A DNA stretch of 64,000 bases from contig NZ_JAJUWT010000035.1 of NCBI RefSeq assembly GCF_021390395.1, forward strand, positions 20,247 to 84,246, in the 5' to 3' direction. The notes beneath the pieces are model-generated. The model saw only the letters and a list, made by a program, of their open reading frames with translations, had not been told where the DNA came from and made no database searches. Shown here one piece after another: positions 19,149-27,267 of this stretch. Made by a program: the position numbers and the translations under genes. This stretch comes from Saccharothrix sp. S26 (GTDB taxonomy: Bacteria > Actinomycetota > Actinomycetes > Mycobacteriales > Pseudonocardiaceae). Numbering within the stretch: the first letter of the stretch is position 1; each line of letters begins with the position of its first letter.

Positions 19149-19702
19149 ACCCCAGGATCATGCCCTGGAGGTTCAGCGGGCACGATCGTCGCAGCTCAGC
19201 ATCCCAGTGCAGAGTTCCGACGCCCCGCAGGGACCGGTGGGTCTCGGGATCAGTCCCAGGCGGGCTCGTTCGGGATGAGTCGGTGTCGGTCGTAGTCGCG
19301 AGCCAGGCGTGCGCGATGTTCGGCACCGGGCGAGGAAGCGGAGGTGCGAACCGGACAGGTCGACCGCTGATGGTGGACAGGCAAACGAAGCTCCGGGCGA
19401 GGGTCTCACCCTTTGGTCGGAGGTCGTCCACCAGGAGCTTCGTTACGCTCGCGGCCCGCACCACCAGATTGGAAACGACGACTTGGTCATGGAGGCATCT
19501 CAGTGGTGGCCGTGGCTGACGAGGGCATCGCCGGTCTCCTGCCAGGCACCGGTTCTCGTCGAAACCGCTCCGGAAGTCCAAGCGCGGTTTCCGGCGTACT
19601 GACTGGCACGACGGCATTGGCCGAGGGCGTGCGATCTCTTCCGCCCGCTCCGCGGTGCGGGGGTTCTGGACGGGCGGCCCGCTGGCGCCTCCCGGTCGGG
19701 GG
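19149..19702. other. IS flank and uninterpretable remainder
   Basis: The IS-end sequence shared with 13467 occupies 19184-19234. From there to 19702 several short frames exist on both strands, but they match no family I recognise and change frame repeatedly; I read this as decayed sequence beyond the transposase relic. Confidence 0.4.
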
Positions 19703-20173
19703 CTACACCCCTGTGGCAGCCTTCTCGGCGGCCTCGATCGCCGACTTGAAGTCGGGGGCGGCTCCGATCTGGGCGAGCATCACGCTCGTCGCGTTGTAGC
19801 AGTTGAACCTCGCGATCTTCCCCTCACGGAGGTACCAGAGGTCCGCCGCTGGCATGTCGATGCGCCTACCGGTCGGGCGGATGTCGCCGATCGGGGTCGG
19901 GAACCCGCCGAGGTGCGTTCCCTGGATCCGAAGTTCGACGGCAACGACATCGCCGAACGCGCGGACTTCGAGCAGTTCGCGGTGGATGTCGGGAAAAATG
20001 CCGGCGAGGCCCGTCAACGCCTGAGGGATCTGGTCCCCGCGGAAGGTCTGGGAATTCGGCACGTCGTTGAACGTCCCGTCCTCGGTGAACAAGGCACGAA
20101 AACCGGGTCCGTCGAGGACGTTCCCTTCCGCCAGCCGGTACGCCTCGCGGACGATCTCTTCATTGCTCTTCAC
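19703..20173 (-). CDS. SnoaL/NTF2-like protein
   Basis: A 156-residue protein starting at GTG 20173 behind ACAGGAG. It has the NTF2 cone fold pattern: an N-terminal helix (EEIVREAYRLAEGN), LFTEDGTFNDVPNSQTFRGD, a central helix, then strands VVAVELRIQG, IDMPAADLWYLREGKIARFN and CYNATSVMLAQIG. Related proteins are ester cyclases, hydrolases or polyketide-modifying enzymes; no catalytic set is clear enough to choose. It is divergently transcribed from a TetR gene with a perfect palindrome between them, so it is the most likely target of that repressor. Confidence 0.85.
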   Translation of the reverse strand: MKSNEEIVREAYRLAEGNVLDGPGFRALFTEDGTFNDVPNSQTFRGDQIPQALTGLAGIFPDIHRELLEVRAFGDVVAVELRIQGTHLGGFPTPIGDIRPTGRRIDMPAADLWYLREGKIARFNCYNATSVMLAQIGAAPDFKSAIEAAEKAATGV

Positions 20174-20360
20174 TTCTGCTCTCCTGTGATCCTTGGCATC
20201 GCTGCAGGGAACAAGTCGCCGCCACCCGGGCGGCGGCGCGGCCCAGGCGTTCGCGGGCGGCCTGGGGTCGGGCAGGAGTCGGGTGACGACGCCGTCCGCC
20301 AGGGCGACGACGCCTCCGACGTGGTCTTTCCGATGCGCGCCCAGTTAAGTTAGCAAGTTT

Positions 20361-20376
20361 TTGACCATATGGTCAA
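20361..20376. promoter_or_regulatory. Perfect 16-bp palindrome, probable TetR operator
   Basis: TTGACCATATGGTCAA is its own reverse complement. It lies 18 bp before the TetR start and 187 bp before the NTF2-like start, in an AT-rich patch. Size, symmetry and position fit an autoregulatory TetR operator. Confidence 0.75.
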
Positions 20377-20394
20377 TAACGTAAGCTTGCTCAC

Positions 20395-21021
20395 GTGCCT
20401 CGTCCCCGCAAGTTCCGCGAGAGTGATGTCATCAGCAGCGCCGGCGAGGTGTTCGCCGTGCGCGGCCTCGCCGCTGCGACACTGGACGACCTGGTGCGGG
20501 CGACCGGCCTGGGCAAGCAGAGCCTGTACAACGCGTTCGGCGGGAAGCGGGAGTTGTTCTTCCGGGCGCTCTCCGAGGATCGGGAGGAAGCGACACGTGC
20601 CGTCTCGGAAGCGCTCGGGCACGATGACGCTTCGCCACTGGAACGAATTCGGGGTCACCTGCTCACGATGGCGATCGAGTTCAGCAGCAGTGATCGGCGG
20701 GTCTCGCTCACCACGCGTGCGCTGGTCGAATCGACCGGTGAGGAGGATCCGCTCTCGACGGCCACGAAGGCCGGTATCGAACAGCTCGCCGGGATCTACG
20801 CCCGGTGCCTGGAACACGCGCGGGAGAACGGGGATCTCGCGGAGGACGTGAACGTGCAGTCGCTGGCGCTCTACTTCGTCGCCGTCACCCGCGGGATGGA
20901 GTTGCTCGGCCGCGCCGGTGTCGGCCGCGGCGTTCTCACCGCGGTCGCACTCGACGCGCTTCGCGCGCTCCGCGGTCAGCGCATGGAAGAGCCCGATGAT
21001 CGCCCGTCCGTGCAGGAGTGA
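20395..21021 (+). CDS. TetR-family transcriptional regulator
   Basis: A 208-residue repressor. The helix-turn-helix at about 22-45 reads LAAATLDDLVRATGLGKQSL followed by YNAFGGKRELFFRAL, typical of TetR. The C-terminal half is the helical ligand/dimer domain (LTTRALVESTG, LARCLEHAREN-like helices, LYFVAVTRGMELLGRAG), of the AcrR-like subgroup with a TetR_C_16/33-style tail. It starts with GTG at 20395, 18 bp after the palindrome. It probably represses itself and the divergent NTF2-like gene; the inducer is unknown. Confidence 0.9.
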   Translation: MPRPRKFRESDVISSAGEVFAVRGLAAATLDDLVRATGLGKQSLYNAFGGKRELFFRALSEDREEATRAVSEALGHDDASPLERIRGHLLTMAIEFSSSDRRVSLTTRALVESTGEEDPLSTATKAGIEQLAGIYARCLEHARENGDLAEDVNVQSLALYFVAVTRGMELLGRAGVGRGVLTAVALDALRALRGQRMEEPDDRPSVQE

Positions 21022-21105
21022 CCGCCGACGTCCGGCCGCTGCCGAGGTGAGCCCCCTTCGGCAGGTCCGCGCACCCGCCGGGTCGGTTGTCGCCGGCCGT
21101 GGAAG

Positions 21106-21372
21106 TCACTGTGATCCGGCTGGATGTCGAGCAGCTGCCCGGTACGGCGACACCGCTGCCGTGATCACCGTGTTCGCTCGACGAAGCGCTTGCGCCGGGA
21201 GTCGGTGCAGCAGGGCCGCGAGGAAGGCCCGGTCGGCGGTGGTGAACCGTGGGCGGGCGTCTCCGAGTTGGCGGTCCAGGACCATGATCTGGTGGTGTAG
21301 CGATAAAATCTCCGTGTCCTTTTCCCGGTCGCTCATGGGCGGCAGGCGCAGCAACGTGAACGCGTTGGACAT
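21106..21372 (-). pseudogene. N-terminal fragment of an integrase-type transposase
   Basis: MSNAFTLLRLPPMSDREKD and EILSLHHQIMVLDRQLG, followed by RFTTADRAFLAALLHRLP, are the standard first 65 residues of an actinobacterial integrase-type transposase. After QALRRANTV the sequence departs and ends, so no catalytic domain remains. The rest of 21022-21761 contains nothing else I can support. Confidence 0.75.
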
Positions 21373-21761
21373 ACCGAGATAGGCCAGTCGAAGCAGCGCA
21401 GTCGGTCATCATGCCGCGTCAGCCGAGGACGCTGCGGACCTGCAGTCGTACTCACGAGCACCTCGGTTCTTCATGCTACGCACGGCTTCAACCTGCATGG
21501 ATGGAGTTATCGGCAGGCACAACCTGCGTCCGGGTGACGTGATCGCCCTGCGTGAAGGGGAACGGTGACCGGCCGCGCCACCATCGCCTGAGTGCCCGTA
21601 GTGAGCCGACCGCAGTACACCGCCCAGTAGTGCTCGGGAGGCAAAGGAGAGGCGATGGGCGCTGTCGATGGCAGGAACCGGTCAACTCCGGCGTGGAGGT
21701 TCGGGACGGCACGCATGCTTCAGGCGAGCACGTGCCCACGTTCCCGACGGAGGCGAGCGCC

Positions 21762-22115
21762 ATGGACGAGGTGGACTACCGGCAGGTCGCCGACGAGGTG
21801 ACCGGGATCCAGCGGAAGATGGCGGACATCCGGGTGGTGGCGGAGTCCGCCGACGGCCTCGTCCGCGTCACGGTCGGTGCTCGTGGTGAGCTGCTCGGAC
21901 TGCTGCTGGATCCTCGCATCTACCGCAACCCGGATGCCGACGCGTTGGCCTCCACGATCGCGCAGACGGTCCGGCGGGCCGTGCGGCAGGCCCAGGAGGA
22001 GGTGTTCGTCCTGGTCCGGCGGTTCCTGCCGGCGGACGCCACGCCCGCGTCGACCGATCTCGACTTCGACCCGCTGCTGACCGCCCTCGACCGTGCGCGG
22101 GGGGCCGTCCGGTGA
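21762..22115 (+). CDS. YbaB/EbfC-family protein
   Basis: A 117-residue protein of the YbaB nucleoid-associated fold: an N-terminal helix (DEVTGIQRKMADIRVVAESA), three strands (GLVRVTVGARGELLGLLLDP) and a C-terminal helix (LASTIAQTVRRAVRQAQEEV). In actinomycetes such YbaB copies regularly precede genes for type VII-secreted proteins and their effectors rather than recR. The ATG at 21762 follows GGAGGCGAG. Its stop overlaps the next start by four bases, so the two are translationally coupled. Confidence 0.85.
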   Translation: MDEVDYRQVADEVTGIQRKMADIRVVAESADGLVRVTVGARGELLGLLLDPRIYRNPDADALASTIAQTVRRAVRQAQEEVFVLVRRFLPADATPASTDLDFDPLLTALDRARGAVR

Positions 22116-22414
22116 GCGGTTTCGCGGAGTTGGAGGTCGGGGTCGCCACGACGGCGCTGAGCACGATCGGTGAGGCCGGGACGGTGGCGGCTGACGCGTG
22201 GCGCGGGCATCGCGGCACCATCGACGCCAAGGAACCCGCCATCGGCACCGGTCCGCTGGCCGAGGCGTTCCGGTCCGTGTACGACCCGGAGCCCGCGAAG
22301 CAGGCCGTGGACCGCGCGCTGGGCGTCGTGCCCGCGCTCGTCTCGGCGGGCCGGGAGGGTGTCGCCGGCTACGTCGAAGCGGACCGGCGTGGCGCCGCCG
22401 GGTTCACCGGCTGA
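22112..22414 (+). CDS. EspC-like / WXG100-related small helical protein
   Basis: A 100-residue helical protein, GTG start overlapping the YbaB stop (GTGA). The pattern (LEVGVATTALSTIGEAGTVA, a central turn with PAIGTGPLAEAFRSVYDP, then a second long helix) fits the EspC/WXG100-like helical hairpins that serve as type VII secretion partners. A strict W-x-G motif is not present. It is sandwiched between YbaB and a larger protein of unknown function, an arrangement seen at actinobacterial ESX-effector loci. Secretion is inference. Confidence 0.65.
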   Translation: MSGFAELEVGVATTALSTIGEAGTVAADAWRGHRGTIDAKEPAIGTGPLAEAFRSVYDPEPAKQAVDRALGVVPALVSAGREGVAGYVEADRRGAAGFTG

Positions 22415-22428
22415 CCGGGGGTGGGAGC

Positions 22429-23481
22429 ATGGCCATCCAGGAACCGACGAGCGCACTGGGGCTGTGGCCGCGGGTCAAGGCGATCACCGGCTGGCCGGAC
22501 ACCGACGAGACCGCGATGGTCGACCTGTTCTTCGGCTGGTTGGACGGCGCGGAATCCGTCGGCACCCTCGCCTCGGTCGACCTGAGCGCCCTGGCGGGGG
22601 CCTGGCCCGACGCGGCGGGCCGTGCGCTGATGGCCGAGCTGGGCGAGGTGATGGCCGCGCTGGGGGAGAGCAAGCGGCAGATGACCGAGTTGGCCGGACG
22701 GGCTGGGACGTTCGCCCTGGAGGTCGAGCACGTCAAGAACCACATCCACGAGGCGATCAACGCGAGCCTGCCCTTCTACGGCCTGGCCTCGATCGCGCCG
22801 ACCTTCATCGGCCGGGACATGCAGGACTCCATCGTCGACGAGGTGGCGGCGGGGATCACCGCGGAGATGACCGCGTCCGCCGCGCGGATCGGCAGCCGAG
22901 GGCCGGTCGACGTCAACGACATCATCGCGCGGCTGGCCGAGCCGCGTTCGTTCGGCGAAGGGGTGCTGCACGCCGTGCAGGACAACGCGAACACGCTCAG
23001 CGCGTTCGCCGACGTCTCGGGTGACGTCAGCACGGTCCTCAGCGCGGCGAGCGACTATGCCGTGCTGGCCGGTCCGCCCGGCTTGATGGTGAAGGGCGTG
23101 GCCGAGGGCGCCTCGACCGTGCTGGGTGGTATCGCTCTGGGCGGGCACCTGCTCGCCTTGGCGGGTGGTGCCGACGTGCGACCGGAGACCCTGATGCTCG
23201 ACTTCCTCGGCCTGGAGTCCCCGCTGGGCACGCCGGTCCTGGCCGAGCACCTCGCGCTGGAGGCGAGCGAGCACGTGACCGGGGAGCTGAAGTCGACGAT
23301 CGTCGACGACGTCAACAAGTACTGGCTGCCGAACCCGGACGCACTGCCCCGCTCCGGCATCGACCCGGTGCTCGGTTCGTACAACCCGGTGCTGAACGCG
23401 TCCACGCAGGGCGGGGCGCTCGACCTCGAGCGGCGGCCGGATCTGGTGGAAGAGCGCGCCCGATCACGCGGCCAGGGTTGA
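22429..23481 (+). CDS. Putative type VII-associated effector or scaffold, function unknown
   Basis: A 350-residue protein starting 14 bp after the EspC-like gene. Residues about 1-190 are helical (LMAELGEVMAALGESKRQMT, LEVEHVKNHIHEAINASLPF). About 200-245 form a hydrophobic, Gly-rich stretch (YAVLAGPPGLMVKGVAEGAS, then TVLGGIALGGHLLALAGGA) that could enter a membrane or be a packed hairpin. The C-terminal 100 residues are polar with PNPDALPRSGIDPVLGSYNP. I see no known toxin motif. Context (YbaB, EspC-like) suggests a secreted or surface-displayed product. Confidence 0.7.
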   Translation: MAIQEPTSALGLWPRVKAITGWPDTDETAMVDLFFGWLDGAESVGTLASVDLSALAGAWPDAAGRALMAELGEVMAALGESKRQMTELAGRAGTFALEVEHVKNHIHEAINASLPFYGLASIAPTFIGRDMQDSIVDEVAAGITAEMTASAARIGSRGPVDVNDIIARLAEPRSFGEGVLHAVQDNANTLSAFADVSGDVSTVLSAASDYAVLAGPPGLMVKGVAEGASTVLGGIALGGHLLALAGGADVRPETLMLDFLGLESPLGTPVLAEHLALEASEHVTGELKSTIVDDVNKYWLPNPDALPRSGIDPVLGSYNPVLNASTQGGALDLERRPDLVEERARSRGQG

Positions 23482-23527
23482 TCCGCGGCGGCCGATGTCG
23501 CGGGGCACGGTCCGACGGCGGTGGCCG

Positions 23528-24367
23528 TCAGAGCCGGGTCGCGGTGCGGACGAGCGTGGCGACGGCTTTCGACCTGCTGTGTGGTGGCCAGGCGATGGTG
23601 GTGGTGACGGCCGGTGCGTCCGGCATGGCCACGACGGCATGGTGGTCGCTCAGCTGGGTTCGCAGCGACTCGGGGACGACCGCGCAGGCCAAGCCGAGCG
23701 CGATCAGTTGGAGCAGTTGGGTGTGGTCGCGCACCCGCGGGCCGGGGCCGTCCGGGTAGCTGCCGTCTTGTCGGGGCCAGCGTGGCAGGGGCAGGTCCAC
23801 CAGGCCGTCGAGCTCGGCCAACGACACGGCCGCCCGGACGGCGAGGGGATGACCCGCGGGCAGGACGGCGACCTGCTGCTCGGTGTGCAGGTCCTCGGAG
23901 TCGAATCCGGCTGTCGTGTCGTACGGCCGGTGGAGCAGTGCGACGTCGGCGCGCCCTTTGCGCAGCAAATCCTCCGGCTCGCCGGGCCCGCACAGCACCA
24001 CCTCGACGGCCACGGCGCCCGGTTCGGCGGAGTAGGCGTCCAGCAGCTTCGACAACAGTTCCACGGACGCTCCGGCCTTGGCGGCGAGCACCACGCCGGG
24101 CTGGTCGGCGGCGGCGCGGCGGGTGCGGCGCTCGGCGGCTTCGACCGCGTCGAGCGCGGTCCGGGCCTCCCGCAGCAGCACCGACCCGGCCTCGGTCAAC
24201 GTGATGGCGCGAGCGGTGCGGTGCAGCAGGACGACTCCGAGCCGCCGTTCGAGCTGCTGGATCGCCCGGGACAGCGGTGGTTGCGCCATCGCGAGCCGTT
24301 GCGCCGCCCGTCCGAAGTGCAACTCCTCGGCGACGGCGACGAAGTATCGCAACTCCCGCGTCTCCAC
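23528..24367 (-). CDS. LysR-family transcriptional regulator
   Basis: A 279-residue LysR protein. The winged helix at about 1-60 reads LRYFVAVAEELHFGRAAQRL, AMAQPPLSRAIQQLERRLGV, LLHRTARAITLTEAG. The effector domain follows from about 90, with VLPAGHPLA and the GLACAVVPESL block near the end. Neither neighbour is divergently transcribed from it, so its target is not evident from position. It faces the type VII-like operon tail to tail. Confidence 0.92.
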   Translation of the reverse strand: METRELRYFVAVAEELHFGRAAQRLAMAQPPLSRAIQQLERRLGVVLLHRTARAITLTEAGSVLLREARTALDAVEAAERRTRRAAADQPGVVLAAKAGASVELLSKLLDAYSAEPGAVAVEVVLCGPGEPEDLLRKGRADVALLHRPYDTTAGFDSEDLHTEQQVAVLPAGHPLAVRAAVSLAELDGLVDLPLPRWPRQDGSYPDGPGPRVRDHTQLLQLIALGLACAVVPESLRTQLSDHHAVVAMPDAPAVTTTIAWPPHSRSKAVATLVRTATRL

Positions 24368-24848
24368 CGGCTCATCGTATCCAGGGATCGGGCGGGACCG
24401 GAGGCGCGTTACGCCAGTGCGGGACTCTTCGGTGCCGACGGTCGTTCGTGCGCTGATCGGTGGAAGATCGCCAGGAATTGGTGTTCCGTGCTGTCAGTGC
24501 GTCAGCCGGTGGCGAGTGATGTCGTACCAGCCGGTGCCGGTCCGCCAGGGAGATCCTGTGTGGTCGTCTGACCCGGTTGCAGGGGGGTTTGGGTGGCGAT
24601 GCCTCCGGCGGGGGCTGAATCGGCCGTCATTGGTGCACATGGCCAAAAGGTGATCGATCGAGCCCTCCGGATCATGCTCACGGCGGCGCCATCAAGCTGC
24701 CGGTCAGGTCGGCCCGGCACACTGTCGGTGCGTCCCCCCATCGGGTTGCTGCTGCTCGGGTGATGTGCCAAGCGGTTCCCGGAGTGCGGTAACGAGCGCT
24801 GTGAACGCCTCGATGACCGCGGCAGGGGGATGAGTGGGCTGGCGGGGT
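24368..24848. other. Intergenic, nothing supported
   Basis: No convincing gene, repeat or RNA. A short leftward frame reading VIEAFTALVTALREPLG just beyond the esterase stop could be a trace of lost coding sequence. Confidence 0.4.
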
Positions 24849-26024
24849 TCAGGACGGCTTGCCCAGGGTGGCGGCACGCTTGAGGAAGACGATGCCGTCG
24901 ATCAGGTCGAGTTGGTCCGGGTTCAGCGGGAAGTAGGCGAAGTCGTTGGAGACGCGGGGGAGGGGGTGGGGGAGGGCGTTGGCCAGGTCGTGGGTGTTGA
25001 TGAGGGAGTGGTCCCACGGGAGCGTGGTCAAGGTTCCCTCGATGGTGTTCGGGGGTGGCGTGTCCTCGCCGACCGTGCCGAAAGCGGAGGCGAGGTAGGT
25101 GTAGCGGCTGCCGAGGTGGGTGGCGGTGATCGCGCCCGCGCTCCACCACTCCAGTCGTTGGTCACCGAACGGCATGACGGTCTTGTTGCGCTGCAGGTGG
25201 AGGTTGGAGGCGTAGACCAGGGTCGGGCCGTGTTCGGTGATGGCGCGCAGGTTGGCGGCCATCATCGCGTCACGCAGTGCGGCCAGCCTGGTCCACCGCG
25301 CGGGGGACGTGTCGGCCATCCAGTGGTGGTAGCGGAGCAGGCCGGTGGCGGTGCGCCCGTACAGGGCCGCGCGTTCCCCGTCCGCTGCGCTCAGTTGCGG
25401 TAGCTGTGTGTCGAGCAACGCGACCAGGTCGTCGGCGATCAGCCGCAGGCGTTGGGCGTCGGCGGACCGGCCGATCGACTGGGACGGGTCCATGGCCGTG
25501 GCCTCGTTCGACCAACGGTCGTCCGGGCCGAGCAGCGCGTCGAGGGTGTCCCTGCTGACCACGGCGGTGGCCGTCGGGCCGTCGAGGAGGGCGTGCAGGG
25601 CGGTGAGCGCTTCCCGTGGGCTCGCGGCCCAGTACTCCAGCGGGCCGTCGAAACCGAAGAACCGCAGGTTTTCGTCGTGCTCCTCGTTGTACGCGCGCAT
25701 CCAGCGCACGAGTTCGCGGTTGGCCGGTGACGCGCCGAAGCCGTGGCTGAAGCCGCGGGCCATGACGTCGTCGAGCGTGCCCGTGCCGGTCGTGATGTAG
25801 TCGTCCACCACGAGGCCCTTGAGGCAGTCGCTCTCGATGGCGAACGACCGGTAGCCCTCGTGCTCGACCAGGTGCCGGAACACCTCGTTGCGCACCTCGC
25901 CCAGTTCCCCCACGAAGTGCCTGGCCTCGCCGAGGCCGAGCAGCAGGGGCGCGGCGGGGCGCGACCGCAGGAAGGCCGAGATGCCGGCACCGTCGAGCGG
26001 CCGGCCGGTGTCCTCGATGTGCAT
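24849..26024 (-). CDS. Erythromycin esterase-family protein
   Basis: A 391-residue protein of the Ere/succinoglycan-biosynthesis esterase fold. The conserved Glu/His block is LLLGLGEARHFVGELGEVRN, followed by HLVEHEGYRSFAIESD, then FFGFDGPLEYWA, and later GPTLVYASNLHLQRN and HLGSRYTYLAS. Family members include macrolide lactone hydrolases, but many act on unknown esters. I chose ATG 26024 over an upstream in-frame start because a 20-bp palindrome lies directly before it. The divergent MerR gene probably controls it, so it may be an inducible resistance or detoxification enzyme. Confidence 0.85.
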   Translation of the reverse strand: MHIEDTGRPLDGAGISAFLRSRPAAPLLLGLGEARHFVGELGEVRNEVFRHLVEHEGYRSFAIESDCLKGLVVDDYITTGTGTLDDVMARGFSHGFGASPANRELVRWMRAYNEEHDENLRFFGFDGPLEYWAASPREALTALHALLDGPTATAVVSRDTLDALLGPDDRWSNEATAMDPSQSIGRSADAQRLRLIADDLVALLDTQLPQLSAADGERAALYGRTATGLLRYHHWMADTSPARWTRLAALRDAMMAANLRAITEHGPTLVYASNLHLQRNKTVMPFGDQRLEWWSAGAITATHLGSRYTYLASAFGTVGEDTPPPNTIEGTLTTLPWDHSLINTHDLANALPHPLPRVSNDFAYFPLNPDQLDLIDGIVFLKRAATLGKPS

Positions 26025-26026
26025 AC

Positions 26027-26046
26027 GTTCAACGGTATCGTTGAAC
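26027..26046. promoter_or_regulatory. 20-bp palindrome, probable MerR operator
   Basis: GTTCAACGGTATCGTTGAAC has perfect 8-bp arms around GTAT. It sits 3 bp before the esterase ATG and 70 bp before the MerR start. Length matches MerR-family operators; its closeness to the start suggests a leaderless or very short transcript, or a site that blocks initiation. Confidence 0.65.
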
Positions 26047-26115
26047 TCTCGGTGTAAACTTTTCCCGAGAATCACCCTTCAGGATCGCGGTGGACCTTCA
26101 ATCGGTGGTGCAGCC

Positions 26116-26832
26116 ATGAGGCCAGTGGACCTGGCGCGCGACCACGGCCTGTCGACCCAGGCGGTGAGGAACTACGAGGCCGCCGGCGTCCTGCCCGCCG
26201 CCGAACGCACCGCCCACGGCTACCGCACCTACACGCCGCTGCACGCGCACGCCCTGCGTGCGTTCCTCGACCTCGTGCCCGGGCACGGTCACCAGACGGC
26301 CACCGCGATCATGCAGGCGGTCAACCGTGGTGCCGCGGAGGACGCGTACCGGCTGATCGACGAGAGCCATCGCCGGCTCCTCGACGACCGCCGCACCCTC
26401 CAGGCCGTGGAAGCCGCGCTCCGCGACCTGGCACCCGTTCCGGAGGAACGTGGCGACACGTTCATCGGCCCCTTGGCCAGGCGGCTCGGCCTCCGTCCCG
26501 CCACTCTGCGCAAGTGGGAGAAGGCCGGGCTGGTCCGGCCACGCCGCGATCCGCGGACGGGTTATCGGATCTACGGAGCGGCCGACGTCCGTGACGCCCG
26601 GCTGATCCACCAGCTCAGGCGAGGCGGCTACCCGCTGGAGCGGATCGCCCCGCTGATCGCCCAGGTCCGCTCCGCCGGAGGCGTCATCCCCTTGGAGGCG
26701 ACCCTGCGCGACTGGCAGACCCGCCTGTCCACCCGGGGCCGGGCCATGCTCAAGGGTGCTGCCGCCCTGGACGCGTACCTCAGTGCCCGGGAGGTTCGGG
26801 AGCGGACGTGCGACGAACCCGGTGGCGGGTAA
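26116..26832 (+). CDS. MerR-family regulator with two helix-turn-helix domains (TioE type)
   Basis: A 238-residue protein. The first DNA-binding domain reads PVDLARDHGLSTQAVRNYEA then AGVLPAAERTAHGYRTYTP at residues 3-40. A second, more canonical MerR domain begins near 118: FIGPLARRLGLRPATLRKWE, KAGLVRPRRDPRTGYRIYGA, then HQLRRGGYPLERIAPLIAQ. Ordinary MerR proteins carry one such domain and an effector region; here the second domain occupies the C-terminal half. The pattern matches TioE-type regulators of actinomycetes as I remember them. It is divergent from the esterase, with the palindrome between. Confidence 0.88.
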   Translation: MRPVDLARDHGLSTQAVRNYEAAGVLPAAERTAHGYRTYTPLHAHALRAFLDLVPGHGHQTATAIMQAVNRGAAEDAYRLIDESHRRLLDDRRTLQAVEAALRDLAPVPEERGDTFIGPLARRLGLRPATLRKWEKAGLVRPRRDPRTGYRIYGAADVRDARLIHQLRRGGYPLERIAPLIAQVRSAGGVIPLEATLRDWQTRLSTRGRAMLKGAAALDAYLSAREVRERTCDEPGGG

Positions 26833-26883
26833 GGGCGGCGGGTCGGGTGGGGTCGGGGAGGGGATCGGCGTAGGGTCCGGCGC

Positions 26884-27264
26884 ATGGCCGTCGGTGGTAG
26901 CAGGAGGGCACGCGCGGCGCGGAAGCGGGTGCGGCGGATGCAGCGGGTGGAGAACGACCTGTCGGTGGCGCAGTGGGCGGCGGTGAAGGCGGCGTGGGGT
27001 GGGTGCGCGTACTGCGGGGCGACCGGGGTGCCCTTGCAGAAGGACTGCGTGCAGGCGTTGTCGCGTGGGGGTCGGTACACGCTGGAGAACATCGTGCCCG
27101 CTTGTGGGTCGTGCAACGCGAGCAAGTGCAACACCGAGGTCACCGGGTGGATGCGGCGCAAGCGGTTGGATGAGAGGGCGTTCCTGCTGCGCCACGTGGA
27201 GGTCAACGCGGAGTTGGCGTCGCGGTTCGGGAGTCCGGCGGTCGCCGAGAGCCTCGACGGCTGA
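26884..27264 (+). CDS. HNH endonuclease-like protein
   Basis: A 126-residue protein with a basic start (MAVGGSRRARAARKRVRRM) and a zinc-stabilised HNH-type core: Cys41 and Cys44 in GGCAYCGA, Cys74 and Cys77 in ACGSCNASK. The block between, LQKDCVQALSRGGRYTLENI, has Cys where the first catalytic His of an HNH motif normally sits; the Asn of LENIVPA is present. The product may be a structural relative with changed chemistry or an inactive nuclease. It starts 51 bp after the MerR gene and stops 4 bp before the end of the convergent EamA gene. Confidence 0.8.
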   Translation: MAVGGSRRARAARKRVRRMQRVENDLSVAQWAAVKAAWGGCAYCGATGVPLQKDCVQALSRGGRYTLENIVPACGSCNASKCNTEVTGWMRRKRLDERAFLLRHVEVNAELASRFGSPAVAESLDG

Positions 27265-27267
27265 CGG

